Below are positions 48,850-61,759 of a DNA stretch of 64,000 bases, one piece after another (the first letter of the stretch is position 1; each line of letters starts with the position of its first letter). The translations under genes and the position numbers were made by a program. The DNA is taken from the NCBI GenBank assembly GCA_916700875.1, contig CAKAKS010000066.1, positions 30,792,490-30,856,489 of the forward strand, written 5' to 3'. The DNA comes from Sebastes aleutianus (lineage: Eukaryota; Chordata; Actinopteri; Perciformes; Sebastidae). The notes under the pieces were generated by a model, which was not told where the DNA came from, did not search any database, and worked only from the letters and a program-made list of their open reading frames with translations.

Positions 48850-49370
48850 TACGGCTGTCAAAGTTAACGCAAATCGCATATTGCACTAATTTCTTTAACG
48901 CATTTTGCGATTTTTAGGTTGTAGCAGGCTCAGTGAACGCGCTAGAGTGAAGATACTGGCATCATATGACACTAGAAAACCTAAGGAATCCATTGGTACC
49001 AACCATGTCATACTGGCTTGTCGCAAAGGAGGCTAAATAACGCTCCAAACTTGCGCTAAATTTTGGTGAGGAAAAACTGGCATGGCTATTTTCAAAGGGG
49101 TCTCTTGACCTCTGACCTCAAGATATGTGAATGAAATGGGTTCTATGGGTACCCACGAGTCTCCCCTTTACATACATGTCCACTTTATGATAATCACATG
49201 CAGTTTTGGGCAAGTCATAGTCAAGTCAGCACACTGACACACTGACAGCTGTTGTTGCCTATAGGGCTGCAGTTTGCCATGTTATGATTTGTGCATATTA
49301 TTTATGCTAAATGCAGTACCTGTGAAGGTTTCTGGACAATATTTGTCATTATTTTGTGTTGTAGCCCTAA
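48850..49370. mobile_element. Diverged hAT copy, GGGCTGTCA family
   Basis: Runs from ACGGCTGTCAAAGTTAACGC to TGTAGCCCTAA and shares long ordered blocks with 34,542-35,305, such as 'gggtacccacgagtctcccc' and 'gctgcagtttgccatgttat'. It lacks the last 240 bases before the right end, so it is an internal-deletion derivative. Target duplication not clear. Confidence 0.75.
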
Positions 49371-49719
49371 TATTTTCTTATTGTCAACAAATCCAACAAA
49401 AAGACCAATATCAACAATGAATTGATCCAAATAACAAGTACTGTTTGTGTATCCAAATATCTTCTGTTCCATAGAGCTCTATTGTTGTCCAAAATGATCA
49501 AACCAACTGTGTATTAATCCACTGCTGAAAATGATCTTAGACAAATGTGCCATTTACTTCTGTTTGAGTAATGTTTGCTAAAAACTACAGTGCCCAGCTT
49601 TTAGGACATTATTAATCCTTTTTAAAAAAAATAAAAACTATATATTTGTGACTTGTTTCACGTCCTTGTCAGAAATCAGTGGGCTTCTGTGCCACAGACA
49701 GTGTAGGAAAGTCATAAAG

Positions 49720-49795
49720 TAAGATAAGATAAGATATTCCTTTATTAGTCCCGCAGTGGGGAAATTTTCAATTTAAAAAAAAAAAAAAAAGTATT
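49720..49795. mobile_element. Rex1-like LINE tail fragment
   Basis: The run 'agataagataagatattcct' followed by 'ttattagtcccgcagtgggg' is a frequent teleost LINE 3'-end motif. Only the tail remains, followed by a poly-A run. Confidence 0.4.
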
Positions 49796-50279
49796 GAAAG
49801 ACCTACAGACACGTTGTTTGTCTTGGTCTTTTCATGGGATTTGTTTACAATATAGTCAGTCATAACGTTTTTTTTCATCCAAAGATTATAATTACATGTA
49901 ACTGGTTTCCAAGACAGGATGTGTTAAGTCCTTTTATACATCTCCACCTCCAATAAATCCACAACTGAAATGAATGTATTTGATCTGGTAATGTTTGCTG
50001 ATTATTATTGTTTTCAGTCACTTTTATCTAACATTCTCAAAATTATTGAAATTACAACCACTACTATACAGTATACTATCAAAACATGTGATGCCTGTAT
50101 CACTGTCAATCAGAGCAGGAGTATGAATAGTGACTGTATGTTTATAATGAGATTAGGCAGATCAGAAACGACCCATACTGTATATAACATAAAATCAGCA
50201 CATTGATCTCCATAAAATGTATTTACATTGTACAACTATTTAGAAACATAATAAGAACGCTGCCAGACTGGACTTTAGT

Positions 50280-53200
50280 CTAGCGCTCCTCTGAGTACCT
50301 CTCTGGCAGCGAGTACAGGCCAGGCCTTCCCCAGTAGTCCACAGCTCGGACTCTGTACAGACCGCCGACCTCCTGGTCCACTACGGAACACAACATGGTA
50401 TATGGTATTATTTCTATGGCTGAAATATAGTTTGAAAAGGTGAGGAAAAATCTGTTTTGTTGCTCATTTCCATCACTTAACACTCCTTAAAATAATTGAC
50501 TGGGAATTCTTACCAGGTGAATAAACATAAGAAGTAAAAATGGTGTCTTGAGTGTTGATTCTTCTGAAGTCCTTGTGGTCCGTGGAGAACTCCACTTCAA
50601 ATGTCTTAATGCATCTGAAAATACAAAGAAGTTCAAATGCATGAATGAGTGCTTTCTTGTTCTTGGTTTATGCATATTACATATTCACCACGTTTCAACA
50701 CAGAGATTAAATCAACCGTACGGCTGCACTCAATATAAGGAGTTCCAGATAAGAAACATTTTTAAATGAATGAATCTGCACCTACTTTCACTCCTTTACA
50801 TTTTCTCGCAGTGACAAATGCAAAAATAAAGAAATACTCATGTGCACCTACTTGGAATCGACACAGTGGTCTGACCAGACAATCAGGACTTGGCCTTTCG
50901 TGATCCTGATGAAGTGTAATCCATTGACCTAATCAAAAGTCAAATGCAGTTCAGAGTTCATCTCTTTTTAAATAATAAAAATACTTGAATTATAAATCAT
51001 TTTTTCACTTTGGAGAAAATCATACAGTCTCGCTTACATTGAAACAGAAACATATGCTCAACTGTACAGAGTGACAAACACAAACACAGATTGCACAAGG
51101 TAGATTCAACTGATGCACTGTTGAAGATAAATAACATTTATGAGAAGCTTCAAGGTGGACTGTGACGCACAAGCAAACAAGGAGAATAGTCACATTTTGA
51201 TTTAACATTGTTGTTGTTTGCTCAGGGCTGTAGCACCAGTGTCGGTCTCGAGACCACTTTTTTTAAGTCTTGCACGTGTCTTATTGGACTTCGAATTGTC
51301 TTGGTCTCGGGCTCGGCTATTGAGAACTGGTCCAGTTGTTGCTGGCTGCTCAGTGGGCAGCGAGAGACAGCGGAGAAAAAAACCCAGTCACCAGAAAAAA
51401 ATTTGGCATTGTACGTTTCTGTAAACCACGGGATACACTGAATGTCAATTTTTTTTATCAGAAAATACGTTTCATAAATACATTTAATATCAGCCTCATA
51501 TCCCGCTTGCAGAAACGCGCAATGCCGGGTGGTTAACGTTGTGAAACGAAGTTTTGGCAACAAAACTACTCGCTTATGGTTATGAAAAAGATCATGGTTT
51601 GTGTTAAAATGATAACTCAACAACGTAACTTAGCGCAAATGAGTACGTTTTATGGCCCAGTAATCTACTTTTACCTTCGCTACATTTGCTATTTATACCT
51701 ATGTTACAACTAGTCTGTTACCTACTATGCATTTTGCCTGAATTACCTGAAATGAGCTGTTATCCAAGCTGTGTGCGTACGGTTACCCAGGAGAACAGAG
51801 GATTGGCACTAGAAAGACACTATTGCCTATTACGGTCTGGGAACAGATCTTGATTTGCTCTAAACATGGACTCGACTGCCTTTGGACTTGGTCTTGACTT
51901 GGACTTGATTAAGTTGGACTTGACTATAGCCCTGTGTGTGCTGGTACTGACCTGGTCTGGCACTGCTTTGGGCTGGGCACAAACGTGGACGAGGAGGACA
52001 GAGGGCACGGACAGTTTGGCTTTCAGAGTCAGAGTGTCCCCTGCAGGAACTTCCCTGGGTCCGTCAACACGAGGGTCCTGACACAATGACACATCATCAG
52101 TGGGTCTCACAGCACTTTACAGAGAAGGAAAAGCCCAAATGGATCAAATGAATGAGCTCTACCTTAATGTCAGCAAATAGAATTCAACATATTAATTAAA
52201 GCTGCATTGAACAAGAACGTCATCCGAGAATACAACTCGTCTCAAGACAGTGTGAGAGTAGGATATACTGCATAGAGCATCTCATCCAGTTATGAACACT
52301 ACCAGAATATCTGAGAAATCAAGCACACCTGGCTTGCAATCTACCACACAGCATCCAAAACATACAGATATATGATCATTAATATATTATTGTATATTAG
52401 GGGAAAACAATATATTGTTTCAGTATTTACACTACTTGATGCATGTACAGTGGTCACTGTATAAAGGGTGCAACTTATTCAAGATTCAAGATTCACTTTA
52501 TTGTCATTTCACTGAGTATGCCCACCATAATACACTATGTCAGCCATTTTACGGCTTGATAGGAAAGTTGGCTTTCTCACTATGGTTCATCGGAAAAATA
52601 ACACAATTTAAGCTGATATAAATTGATTTCTGGTTTTGAACAAACACTCACTGGCAAATGACCAATCTCTATCTAAATCTCAATTTCAAATTAAAAAAAG
52701 TAAATAAATCAATAAATAATTGCCATTTGGAGGTATTGTTTCGTAGTGATATAGTATATTATGTGCTGCATTAACAGGTACTTTTTTTCCCCAAAGGGAG
52801 TTACAGAAGCAAAAAGCTTCACATCCAGTATTGTGAAATTACCGTACACAACTTTTGAAAAATAAATAACATATATTGCAAAAAACAAAAAAATATCATA
52901 ATGTTAAAGTGGACCCATTATGCTTTTATGCTTTTCCCCTTTCCTTTAGTGTTTCTTATTGTTTTTTTGTGCATATAAAAGGTCTGCTTAGTTACAAAGC
53001 CCAAAGTCCACACCAAAGGGAGTTAGTCCCCAATCAGAGAGTTTAGCAGTCTGGGGTGTCTTTTTGTAATTGTTTTTAATGAGAGTGAAGCGTTTTGCAC
53101 GCTGCTTTTGAGCGCCCTGAATGTCTTGAGTTTAAAAAAATTCAACTCAGAGCGGAAAAGCGGCCAAGGTCATTAGCGTTTTTTTCTCATCGTGATGACT

Positions 53201-56200
53201 TTACCAGCTGTAGTTACCATGATCTAAACAGAAAACAGCAGGAGGCAAATTAGTGTGGTACTTGAGACTTTGGGAAAGTTGTTTTCATTCATTTAAACTC
53301 TACTATTAACTATTAGCGTACAGTTCATGATTTGGGTTAAGCTTACAGTACGTTAGTGCTCACTTGATGGTTGCCTTGCAACAATAATAATAAAAAATAA
53401 AAAGACGCAGCAAACTGCAACAAACGCTCTGTCTGATCGGGCAACAAAAAAGGCTGTGTGGTGCGGTCCACCTACAAAACGCGCTCTTTGTGATCAAGGC
53501 CCAGAAACGCTGCTCCTGAACTGCCTGAAACGCCTTGATTGTGGTGATGTCACCAAGTAACACATTTGCATGATACCTGCCTAGCGGCTAGTTTGGCACT
53601 TCCTCAAACAGAGCGTTTCAGACAGAGAGCTAAAAAAAGGGGTGCTTCAGCACAGGCGGTATGAGAAAAACAAAGCGTTTTTTGAACATTAAAGCATGTC
53701 AACATGTTCTAGAAGAAACCCCAAATACAAGTCTGCACCTCAAAATGCATAATAGGTCCTTTTTTTTCATTTTTATAGCATGGGTCAGCCCTTCTGTTTA
53801 CCTGCACACTCCTGAGGCGTCTGAACTGTTGTGCTGTGGGGTAGTCGGGGCTGCCCATGCTCTGCCACAGCTGGTACGGGTTGGTTACATTGTTGTCAAT
53901 GTAATATGTGACATACGCAAGATCTGGATAGCAAACAGACAGACAACAGGCTGGACTGAAATGAAACACTCACTTGCAGAAATAAAGGACTGTTAGACCT
54001 TTTAATCTAAAATAATACTAAACCCAACAGTATTTCATTAAGCCTACCCTTCTGTGCAGCCAGTCCTGTCAGTGACATGGTGACATCATCAGTGTTAGTG
54101 GAGGTGCTGTTGTCGTCACTGTTGTAGACCAGCACAGCTGCCTGCCAGCTGTCTGAGCCTCCCGGTGCTACGGGCTTGTGGCTGCTGGCGAGAACTCCCA
54201 CCGTGCTGACGTTGGTTCCTGCTGAGCTCAAAACCTGAGCCAGGACCTGGGTCTCTCCTTAAAGTGGAATCACATACAGGAGAGGCCATTGAAATAGGAC
54301 CGGGGCAGATGAGACAGCAACATCATGGAGACCTGAGCTTTGCTTGTAAAAAGGGGCTGCTTTATGAATGAAATCCATTATAACTCAATCATACATTTCC
54401 ACTGAGGCGCATATTAAAACCCAGAAGGGTCACCTGTTCTAGAATAAAGAGATCGTCACCTAGCAACGCCAGCAGGCCCATGACGGTGAGGACGGGCTTC
54501 CTGATCATCTGGACATGAGGCGGCTGGGTGTTATTGACCTGGAAGCGGGCGGTCAGCGTGCGCTGGGTGAAGGGGTGCGGGTAGTAGCTGAGGAAGGCAT
54601 TGTCGTTGCTGAGCAGGGTGTAGTTGATGGTGCCGTTCGGGTCGGCCAGCAGCAGATCCTGGTGCTGGTTTATTACCTGTTGGAGGGAGCAGGACAGAGG
54701 ACCGGTTATGTATAATTTAACTGGTAGAGTGAAGGTTTAACAATGGTAAACCAACAAGGGTAAGATGAACTTTTACCACTATATTAGGCTTATAGAGTGC
54801 TCCAAGGATGACGTAATTTTGTAGGCCTACCAGGAAGTTAGCATTGTCCACTTAGTCAGAAAACATCATTTAAATGACTTCAAGATGGTTAAAGGTAGGG
54901 TTAGTACTGCTGTATCTACTGACTATGACTTGCACCAAACTGCACGTGATTATCATAAAGTGGGCATGTCTGTAAAGGGGAGACTCGTGGGTACCCATAG
55001 AACCCATTTTCACTCACATATCTTGAGGTCAGAGGTCAAGGAACCCCTTTGAAAACAGCCATGCCAGTTTTTCCTCACCAAAATTTAGTATAAGTTTGGA
55101 GCGTTATTTAGCCTCCTTCGCGACAAGCTAGTATGACATGGTTGGTACCAATGGATTCATCAGGTTTTCTAGTTTCATATGCTGCCAGTATCTTTATTTT
55201 AGCTTTAAAACCGAGCCCGTTGTTTTTCATGTTACTCTCCTCCATCCCTTCAGCTCACCTTCACCACCATCGCAGCGTAGGTGACGTCAGCCCTCCACTC
55301 CTGAGGCCTGGACCAGCCCACCAGCGGGTCAGCCTCGTCATTGTAGACAGGGAGGCTGCGGAACCGGGGGAAACGCTCCTGGATCTCCCCCACTGTCTGG
55401 ATCTCCTGCTGTAGGATGGGCAAGGAGTAGCCTCCTCCCTGAGGGACAGAAACAGAAAGTCAGCTTCCAACAAACATGATTCTGATTGCATCAGTTTTAG
55501 AATTAAATAAACTAATGGATGCATTACTAAACATAGTTTTACATAACTCAGGAATCATGTAATTCAATAACATCACTATCCTTTTGTTTGTTCTCGAAAA
55601 TGAATATATCAGCTAGACCGTGTCACCCTGTAGCGAAACAAATTAATATGACAAATATTTATTATTGTTTAAATATTTGTTCTAGATCTGCTTGAAAGCC
55701 CACCTTCTTGTGCAGGGCGATGTAGTCGATCCTGACCCCCGTCTCTCCGGTGAAGTAGTTGGTGCCGTTGTAGCAGTGCTGCAGCATGGCCCAGCAGTAT
55801 GGGGAGTGTGGGGGAGAATGACAGGAGTCTCCCGGACCACCAAACCTCAGGAGACTGCTGGCAGCACGCAGACCCTCCGAACAGGCATCATAGTAGTTTA
55901 GAAACCCTAAGGAAAAGTTGGTTATATATCATATGGCAGGTAGACAACAGTGATTAATTGACTGGCCATTTTTATTTAAAGGGATAGTTTGGGTGTTTTG
56001 AAGTGGGGTTGTATGAGGAACTTATCCATAGTCAGTGTATTAACTACAGTAGATGACGGTCAGCACATGCTCAGCTTGAAAAATCAAACAGAAGTGCCAG
56101 CATGGAAGCAAAGCAATACACTGCTGTGGACGGGGCCGGCAGCAAAACGTATTTTAGCCACCTAAAAGAAAGTGTGCGCTATATTTAAAATATTTTTGCT

Positions 56201-59200
56201 GCTTTACCCTGCTGTCAGACTCTTGCTCTTTCCGACAGGGAATTGAAGCAGTTTTATCCATTTACTCTCGCCAAAGCCACCAGACTGTTGAAATTTTTTG
56301 ATTTTACCTCGCAAAGCACGGGAGTTGCTGGTCTACCGCTGCCTCGATTGGTTTGTTTGTTTGTTTGTGCCATTTTGTGACTTTGGTGAATCTGAACTAA
56401 CAAAAATCCCACAATAACACAAACAAACAAACTAACAGATCGGGCAGCGGTAGACCCACAACTCCCGTGTTCTGCAAGGTAAAATTACTGCTTTTTTTCC
56501 CCAATGGAGTCTGGTTGCTTTGGCGAGATAACGTAGATAATGGCTTCAGTTCCCCGTCAGACACAGACTGTATAGCTGTCTCACAGCAAGGTAAACTGGC
56601 GAAAATATTCGAAATATAGCTCACATTTAAACTAATTCAAAAAAAAAAATTCTTAACTCTTGTCTGCTTCTCGACGTGCTGACCGTCATCTACTGTAGGA
56701 AAAATACACCGACTATGCATAAGAACCTCATACAACCCCACTTCAATACATCCAAACTATCCCTTTACTGTCAGTCTCAACCTAATATAAAGTATGTGTC
56801 TAATCATGGATGTACAGAACTACAAATAAGCATTTATCAAACAACACATTTTTAGAATAAGTAGTAGGAATATAAGCATATATAAGTAACAATATATATG
56901 AAAGGAAGTGAGAACAAAATTGATGGGAACAATGGCTCCATTTGGCAACAATTTCCATTTAAAAAATAGGTGAGTTAACATCAAAATGTCATGTAGGATG
57001 CATTATGTTTATGCATGTTTACCTTGAACGGACACGGTGACATTATCAAAGTCATGATTGTTGGGCTCATTCCATGTTTCAAAGTTCCACTGAGAGACAC
57101 TTCCCAGGCCATACCTGTCTGTAATCAAACACAACAGAAATCACATTATGTAGGAGCAGGGTCATACAATGCACATTAAGTTTGTTTTAGTCTATTAATT
57201 GTTACAGATTATGTTAAAGGGTAATGTTGGTATTTTTCAACCTTTTCTCATGATTTTTGTGACTAACTGAGGGAGAGCGCTGTAGACAGCAGCTGCAATG
57301 CAATCCTATTGGGGCAAGCTGGCACCGTCATTTACGTGCACTAAAAGTGCTTGTTTTTGCCATGACAAACTCTGATTGTTATTATAATTGTCTGACATTA
57401 TGGAAAGAGTCCTTCTCAAGGAGAAGTCTCGTTGTGAAATTTGGCAAGGTGACGTGTTGCCGGAAGACAACGGTGGAATAGTGGAATACATCCATGGTGG
57501 AAACGGGAGTGCCAGCCGGGCAGAGTTTGTTGTGTTGGAGTACAAAAAGCGTAGTTTAGTGTTATCTAAAATATTTTCAATGTCATGGCTGAATATTTAG
57601 ATGATTTCCACAATGTGGATGAGGTCTTTGAACTCGATGGCCGCCCGTATTTATTTGAGCATAGGGATATTCAGATTTCACGAGACTTCTCCTTGAGTGG
57701 GACATGGACACAATAACAAACAGATCGGATCAAGAGAAAGGTAAGAAAAATGTTTAATTTCTTTGTAGGCTGGCAAAAACAAACAATTTTAGTGGACGTA
57801 GTGATACATTGATGCTGCTCACTTGCCCTCGCAGCTTGTGTCGCGGCCGCTGGTTACGGCAATATCCCTCAATACTGGACCAATTTCAATAATTGTTGTC
57901 CCCATTAGTCACTTGGGAAACATGGGAAACAGGGTCCCGATTGAAAAAACACTAAAGTTACCTTTAATCTTTCATAGCAAGCCCCACCCAAGTAGGTTGA
58001 AACAACTGGCAATATTGCTTTTTAAACAATTATTTTAACGCTCAGATTCAGGTTCCTATTGAACGTGATTACATAGTACGGAGTGCAAACAACGTATAAA
58101 ATACAATAGTGACGAAACAATGGCACTCACCAATGTACCTCTTGGCTATGAGATAAACCAAATTCCTCCACTCGACCACTTGTGATTTGTCCTCAAAGTC
58201 AGTGAAATAGTTAGAGACGCTGCCCATCAGTTCAAAACCTGAAAACCAAAAGTGCCGAAATTAATTACAGTTCAGATATTCACAGCCACATGTCACAAGT
58301 TCAACAGAGACCAGCAAAATCACATTTGATCTTTTTACACTTATAATTTAACTGTAGTTTGGAATAGGCTATTGAAATAAATCTGCTTTGGATTCTTAAT
58401 GAAAGCATTTGGGACAACGGTGCCCCAATAATATTCATTTAACCACATAACAATCCTAGAACAGCCACTGAACAATTTGCTCCAGTAAACACCAACCTGG
58501 AACCAGGGGAAAACAGAAAAAAACTAGTGGGATTTATTTGGAAGAAGATGCCTTTAAAAATGCATCACAAATATGTTATGTTTTCCAGCCGGGGGTTGTG
58601 GTACAATACCTGGTCGGAGTCCATTAATCCACAGGAGTTCTATCAGCTGGTCCAGTTTAGTGAAGTTGTACTGGGGTTGTCCTCCAACATCCCTACAACA
58701 ACAAAATCAGACAGTAGTAATTGATGATAGTGAACTCTCACAAAACCAACAAGTGTACTAATTGGTATGTTTTCCTTCTACTTGCTTGTTCACTTACTGT
58801 GCAGTGACCAGCTCCAACATCCAGTGTATCCTGACCTGCTGGATCCCTCCATGGGGGACGGAGCCCACATAGGCTAGGTTCAGCTGCTGGTCGATGCTCA
58901 GGTCAAACTGGTGGGACAGGGTGTGAGGGAGCGGGGGACTAAGCACAAAGAAGAGCCTCCTATTTAACTTTGTGATGCACCAGTAACACAAAAATACATT
59001 TATATTAAAACTATATGTCTTATATACCAACTTGTTCATAGACTTAATACAAAAGTGTAGCTCAGTAAGACTTCAGACTGAGTCATGTGATTTGTCTCTT
59101 GAAAGATCTATACCAATCTCCAATGAAAAAACTCAACATTTTAAAAATGTCTTGGCTTTGTTAAAGATGCTTACTTTATGCAACATTATTTAATACCTCT

Positions 59201-59495
59201 TTTTAATTACTGAGGTCTTCTGGTAGATTCGGTATGAAAATAAACCCACATTAATTTATCCAATTCAACAAAATGTCAAATGTCTCACTGCTTGCTGTCC
59301 ACCACTGTGTGTTTTACTGGTATACGTTTATTGTGTAGACTATTTAGATTTGACCTACCAGAAACCAGTACTTCTCCAGAAGTGTTTGAGATGTCCCACC
59401 GGTCTGCCCACATCAACTGTGATGACATATGAAGTTGTTGAGGTTTCGGTGATGTTAAGAAGTAACGCAAAGACAGACAAGGTTTTCCACAGCAT
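50280..59495 (-). CDS. idua: Alpha-L-iduronidase (lysosomal, glycoside hydrolase family 39)
   Basis: Fourteen minus-strand exons, all phase-consistent: 59359-59495, 58798-58938, 58610-58692, 58131-58238, 57023-57118, 55704-55906, 55259-55438, 54460-54676, 54048-54257, 53802-53923, 51952-52077, 50852-50928, 50514-50614 and 50280-50380 (1902 nt, 633 residues; human 653). It removes terminal alpha-L-iduronate from dermatan and heparan sulfate. Residues 1-23 are a signal peptide (MLWKTLSVFALLL...). Landmarks: FWRSTGF, QQLNLAYVGSVPHGGIQQVR, NFETWNEPNNHDFDN with acid/base Glu174, VYNDEADPLVGWS with nucleophile Glu291, AYVTYYIDNN, and the C-terminal fibronectin-like part LYRVRAVDYWGRPG. Exon 5 uses the acceptor four bases upstream of the first-looking AG, which keeps the frame (RYIDRYGL). 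The 14-exon count equals human. Both catalytic residues are present, so it should be active. Confidence 0.97.
51223..51934. mobile_element. hAT-like element in idua intron 11, next to a splice donor
   Basis: Ends CAGGGCTGTAG and CTATAGCCCTG, flanked by TGTTTGCT (51,215-51,222) and TGTGTGCT (51,935-51,942), an 8 bp target duplication with one mismatch. The interior has 'ggtctcgagaccac' and 'cttggtcttgacttggactt' motifs known from a teleost MITE family. Its right target copy ends 9 bases from the first base of the intron (51,951). Confidence 0.7.
52480..52560 (+). mobile_element. LINE-tail-like fragment
   Basis: 'ttcaagattcaagattcact' followed by 'ttattgtcatttc' is a common fish LINE or SINE terminal motif. 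Only this short fragment is visible, in idua intron 10. Confidence 0.3.
52904..53765. mobile_element. MITE related to the AAAGGTCCCATAT family
   Basis: Starts TTAAAGTGGACCCATTATGC and ends GCATAATAGGTCCTTTTTTT. Shares the right-hand blocks 'acattaaagcatgtcaacat' and 'gttctagaagaaaccccaaa' with 39,780-39,845. The right TTAA has decayed. It occupies idua intron 10, ending 37 bp from exon 10. Confidence 0.7.
54900..55225. mobile_element. Inverted internal fragment of the GGGCTGTCA hAT family
   Basis: Reverse complement of the block seen at 34,650-34,960: 'ggggagactcgtgggtaccc', 'ttgaggtcagaggtcaagga' and 'gcgttatttagcctccttcg'. Both ends are missing. It lies in idua intron 7. Confidence 0.7.
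55976..56767. mobile_element. MITE with long inverted ends in idua intron 5
   Basis: Starts TTAAAGGGATAGTTTGGGTG and ends CCAAACTATCCCTTTA. Arms of more than 100 bases pair (for example gtagatgacggtcagcac against 'cgtgctgaccgtcatctact'), with further inner symmetry around (TTTG)n at 56,350 and (CAAA)n at 56,420. Confidence 0.8.
57214..57967. mobile_element. TTAA-flanked MITE in idua intron 4
   Basis: Borders TTAAAGGGTAATGTTGG...TTGAAAAA and ...AGTTACCTTTAA form imperfect 30-base inverted ends with TTAA on both sides. The interior includes GC-rich 'gtgtcgcggccgctggttac'. piggyBac-like by target only. Confidence 0.65.
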
Positions 59496-59760
59496 GTCTG
59501 CGACCGGACATGGCAACTTTGCATGTCGCGCTATCTTAAATACCTATAAAACTAATGTGAAGTTAGCAACCCCAACATGCCTTACACATTGTATACGAAT
59601 ACATGGAGAAGTGTCCTTTAACATAATTCACTTTAGCAAGACTAAAACACAACTAAACATGTGTTTCCACTCCTGTGAACAGCGGAAGTCGGAGTCAGCT
59701 GAGCATGATGACGTTGTAATGCATGCGACTGTTGTTGTAGTTCTTTTAATACATCCATGG
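59496..59760 (-). promoter_or_regulatory. idua: Probable idua promoter and 5' UTR
   Basis: Immediately upstream (to the right) of the idua ATG. Contains gcggaagtc (ETS-type) near 59,682 and tgacgt (CRE half site) near 59,709, with no TATA box in a sensible place. I did not see the full CLEAR palindrome typical of TFEB-driven lysosomal genes. The start site is not known. Confidence 0.3.
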
Positions 59761-61710
59761 TTGTAGTCTATTCAGGAAGTGGAGTTTGTTTTATAAAATA
59801 GACCAAATTAAAAGCATATTAAAATTAGTGTTTATCTATTTACATGTTTAAAAAAGCACTAATTTAAAATAAAAAATAGGTGTGTATAATTCCATTTAAT
59901 AACTTGTAATAATAAAAACATCTAAGGTTAAATTTAATATTTTTGGCACACCTATTAACCCAGAATACAATAAACTTAATCAATAAGGCAAGAGTAGAAT
60001 TGATCTACAGATTTTGCATAATACCATACATACACAGTAACTCAATGTAGTAAATACAGTTCAAACTAATTGTTTTTAAAAATTACTTATTCATGTAGAA
60101 TACTCTGTGGATAAAACTAGTGTAAACGTACATGTTGTAGTGCTAGAGGATACCAAGCCCCAATATCATAGAGGCAACTTCCCTCTGACTTCCACCATTG
60201 GCATCCAGCAGCAAATTAGTGTTGACAACATCAGTTGGATCAGTACCACCTGGCTGGGGCTTGATACAGTATGTAGCCATACGGTTTACTTATATAGGAA
60301 GATCTGTGGTTTTGATGCACATTTACTCAAGTAACTACTAACCCAAATAATACCCTTTTGTTTCTACTTTTGATTTCACATTACATCAAAATTAGTCAAC
60401 TTTGCTACTACTGTATCAATGCAGAAGCTATAACATTTTCATGCGAGATAACTTCTTGTGTACAATGAAGACAGAAACTAAAAACATTCTACATCAACAG
60501 CCATACAGACCATTTTAAAATAAGCATTAAACAACAAGGAGCTGTTAATGGGACATTTATTTAAAAAAAAAAAAAAGTTGGGAGAATCAAGAAGGCATGA
60601 AAGGAAAAATTCAGATGTCATTTACAGTTGAACTCAAAGATACTGTTAAACAGCAACAGTTATACACAACCATTTACACAACCTGTACAAATATTTTTTT
60701 CCCGAAAATTTGCAATTTAAATTCAAAATAACTTAAATAGGCTTCTATGTAAAAGTGCAAATCCTTACGCGTGGGATGTCTGTGAGTGAGACCTTGGCGA
60801 CAGAAAGGGTGCTTTGTTGAGTTCACTGGCTATCGGGTGTTTACCTGTAAGGCATCACAAGCACATTTCAACACTCTGAACGTTTACTTGACTCTACTGT
60901 CTTGAAGCACGGTCATATATATATATATATATGCTTTTAATGTACAACATCCACGCCTTTTAGTATACGATTGTGTAATTATGATGCCTTACGCTGCATT
61001 TCAGCTTTGCTACTGAACACATTTCTTCTCATATATTGTAATGACAATAATATAGTCTCAACTTTTATGATTTGACAGAGAGCCCTTTCTCCATCGAGCA
61101 TGTCCAGCCTTGAATAAAACCACTAAAAACATTTCAGTCCAGCGTTTGTAGTGTTCTTGGGGTGAAAGTTCGGAAAGTCAGCATTACAGCATAGCAATAC
61201 AGTTACCTGTTTGGTAGTGTTCTAAGTTAGCATTAAAATCACAGTTACCAGAGGCCATTCTATACAGGATGAACCCAGATGCGGTGGGGCAGTAGTAGTC
61301 CACAGGTTTCAGGCTTCGACAGTGAGACAGTGTGTGTGTGTGTATATAGAGGTGAGGGGGTCGTGATTCTGCACAGTCACAAGGCATGAGACGACAAAGA
61401 GTGGCAAACTGTTAATGCTGATACTTGAAAGTGTCTACAAGCATCCTCCTGATTGGTGAGGAGGGGAGGGGGAAAGAACTAACCCACGCACGCTATTGGG
61501 CTTTACATGCTTCTGTATTAACATGCAGCCGATGCAAAAAAAAAAAAAAAAAGTGTGTCATCACCACCACGGGTAGGAGAGTATTATACAGCATATCTGC
61601 TCATGAAGTACTGGTCACCATGGGTTCTACTGGACAGGAGACTGGAAATGTGTTTGGTAAATAAAAGGTGTTTAGGCAATACAAAGGAGAAAATAACGAG
61701 CATCAAGTCC

Positions 61711-61747
<37 letters not shown>

Positions 61748-61759
61748 ACGTAAATGTAA
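59761..61759 (-). other. Spacer and probable tnks 3' UTR
   Basis: No coding exon. The right part directly follows the tnks stop, and minus-strand AATAAA-type signals occur, for instance near 60,550 (tttattt on the plus strand). A (GT)n tract lies at 61,711-61,745. Confidence 0.35.
61711..61745. repeat. (GT)n microsatellite
   Basis: Seventeen or so GT units, 15 bases past the tnks stop codon on the minus strand, so inside its 3' UTR. Confidence 0.95.

Larger units (their letters stand above)
48411..50279. other. Spacer between the convergent purpurin and idua genes
   Basis: No exon seen. Contains a truncated GGGCTGTCA hAT copy (48,850-49,370) and a Rex1-like LINE tail (49,720-49,795). The part next to 50,280 presumably includes the idua 3' UTR. 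Confidence 0.5.

Noticed and set aside
59350..59766. A 138-codon plus-strand open frame
   Set aside because: It lies opposite idua exon 1 and its upstream region, with no domain or splice context. The minus-strand gene explains the sequence.
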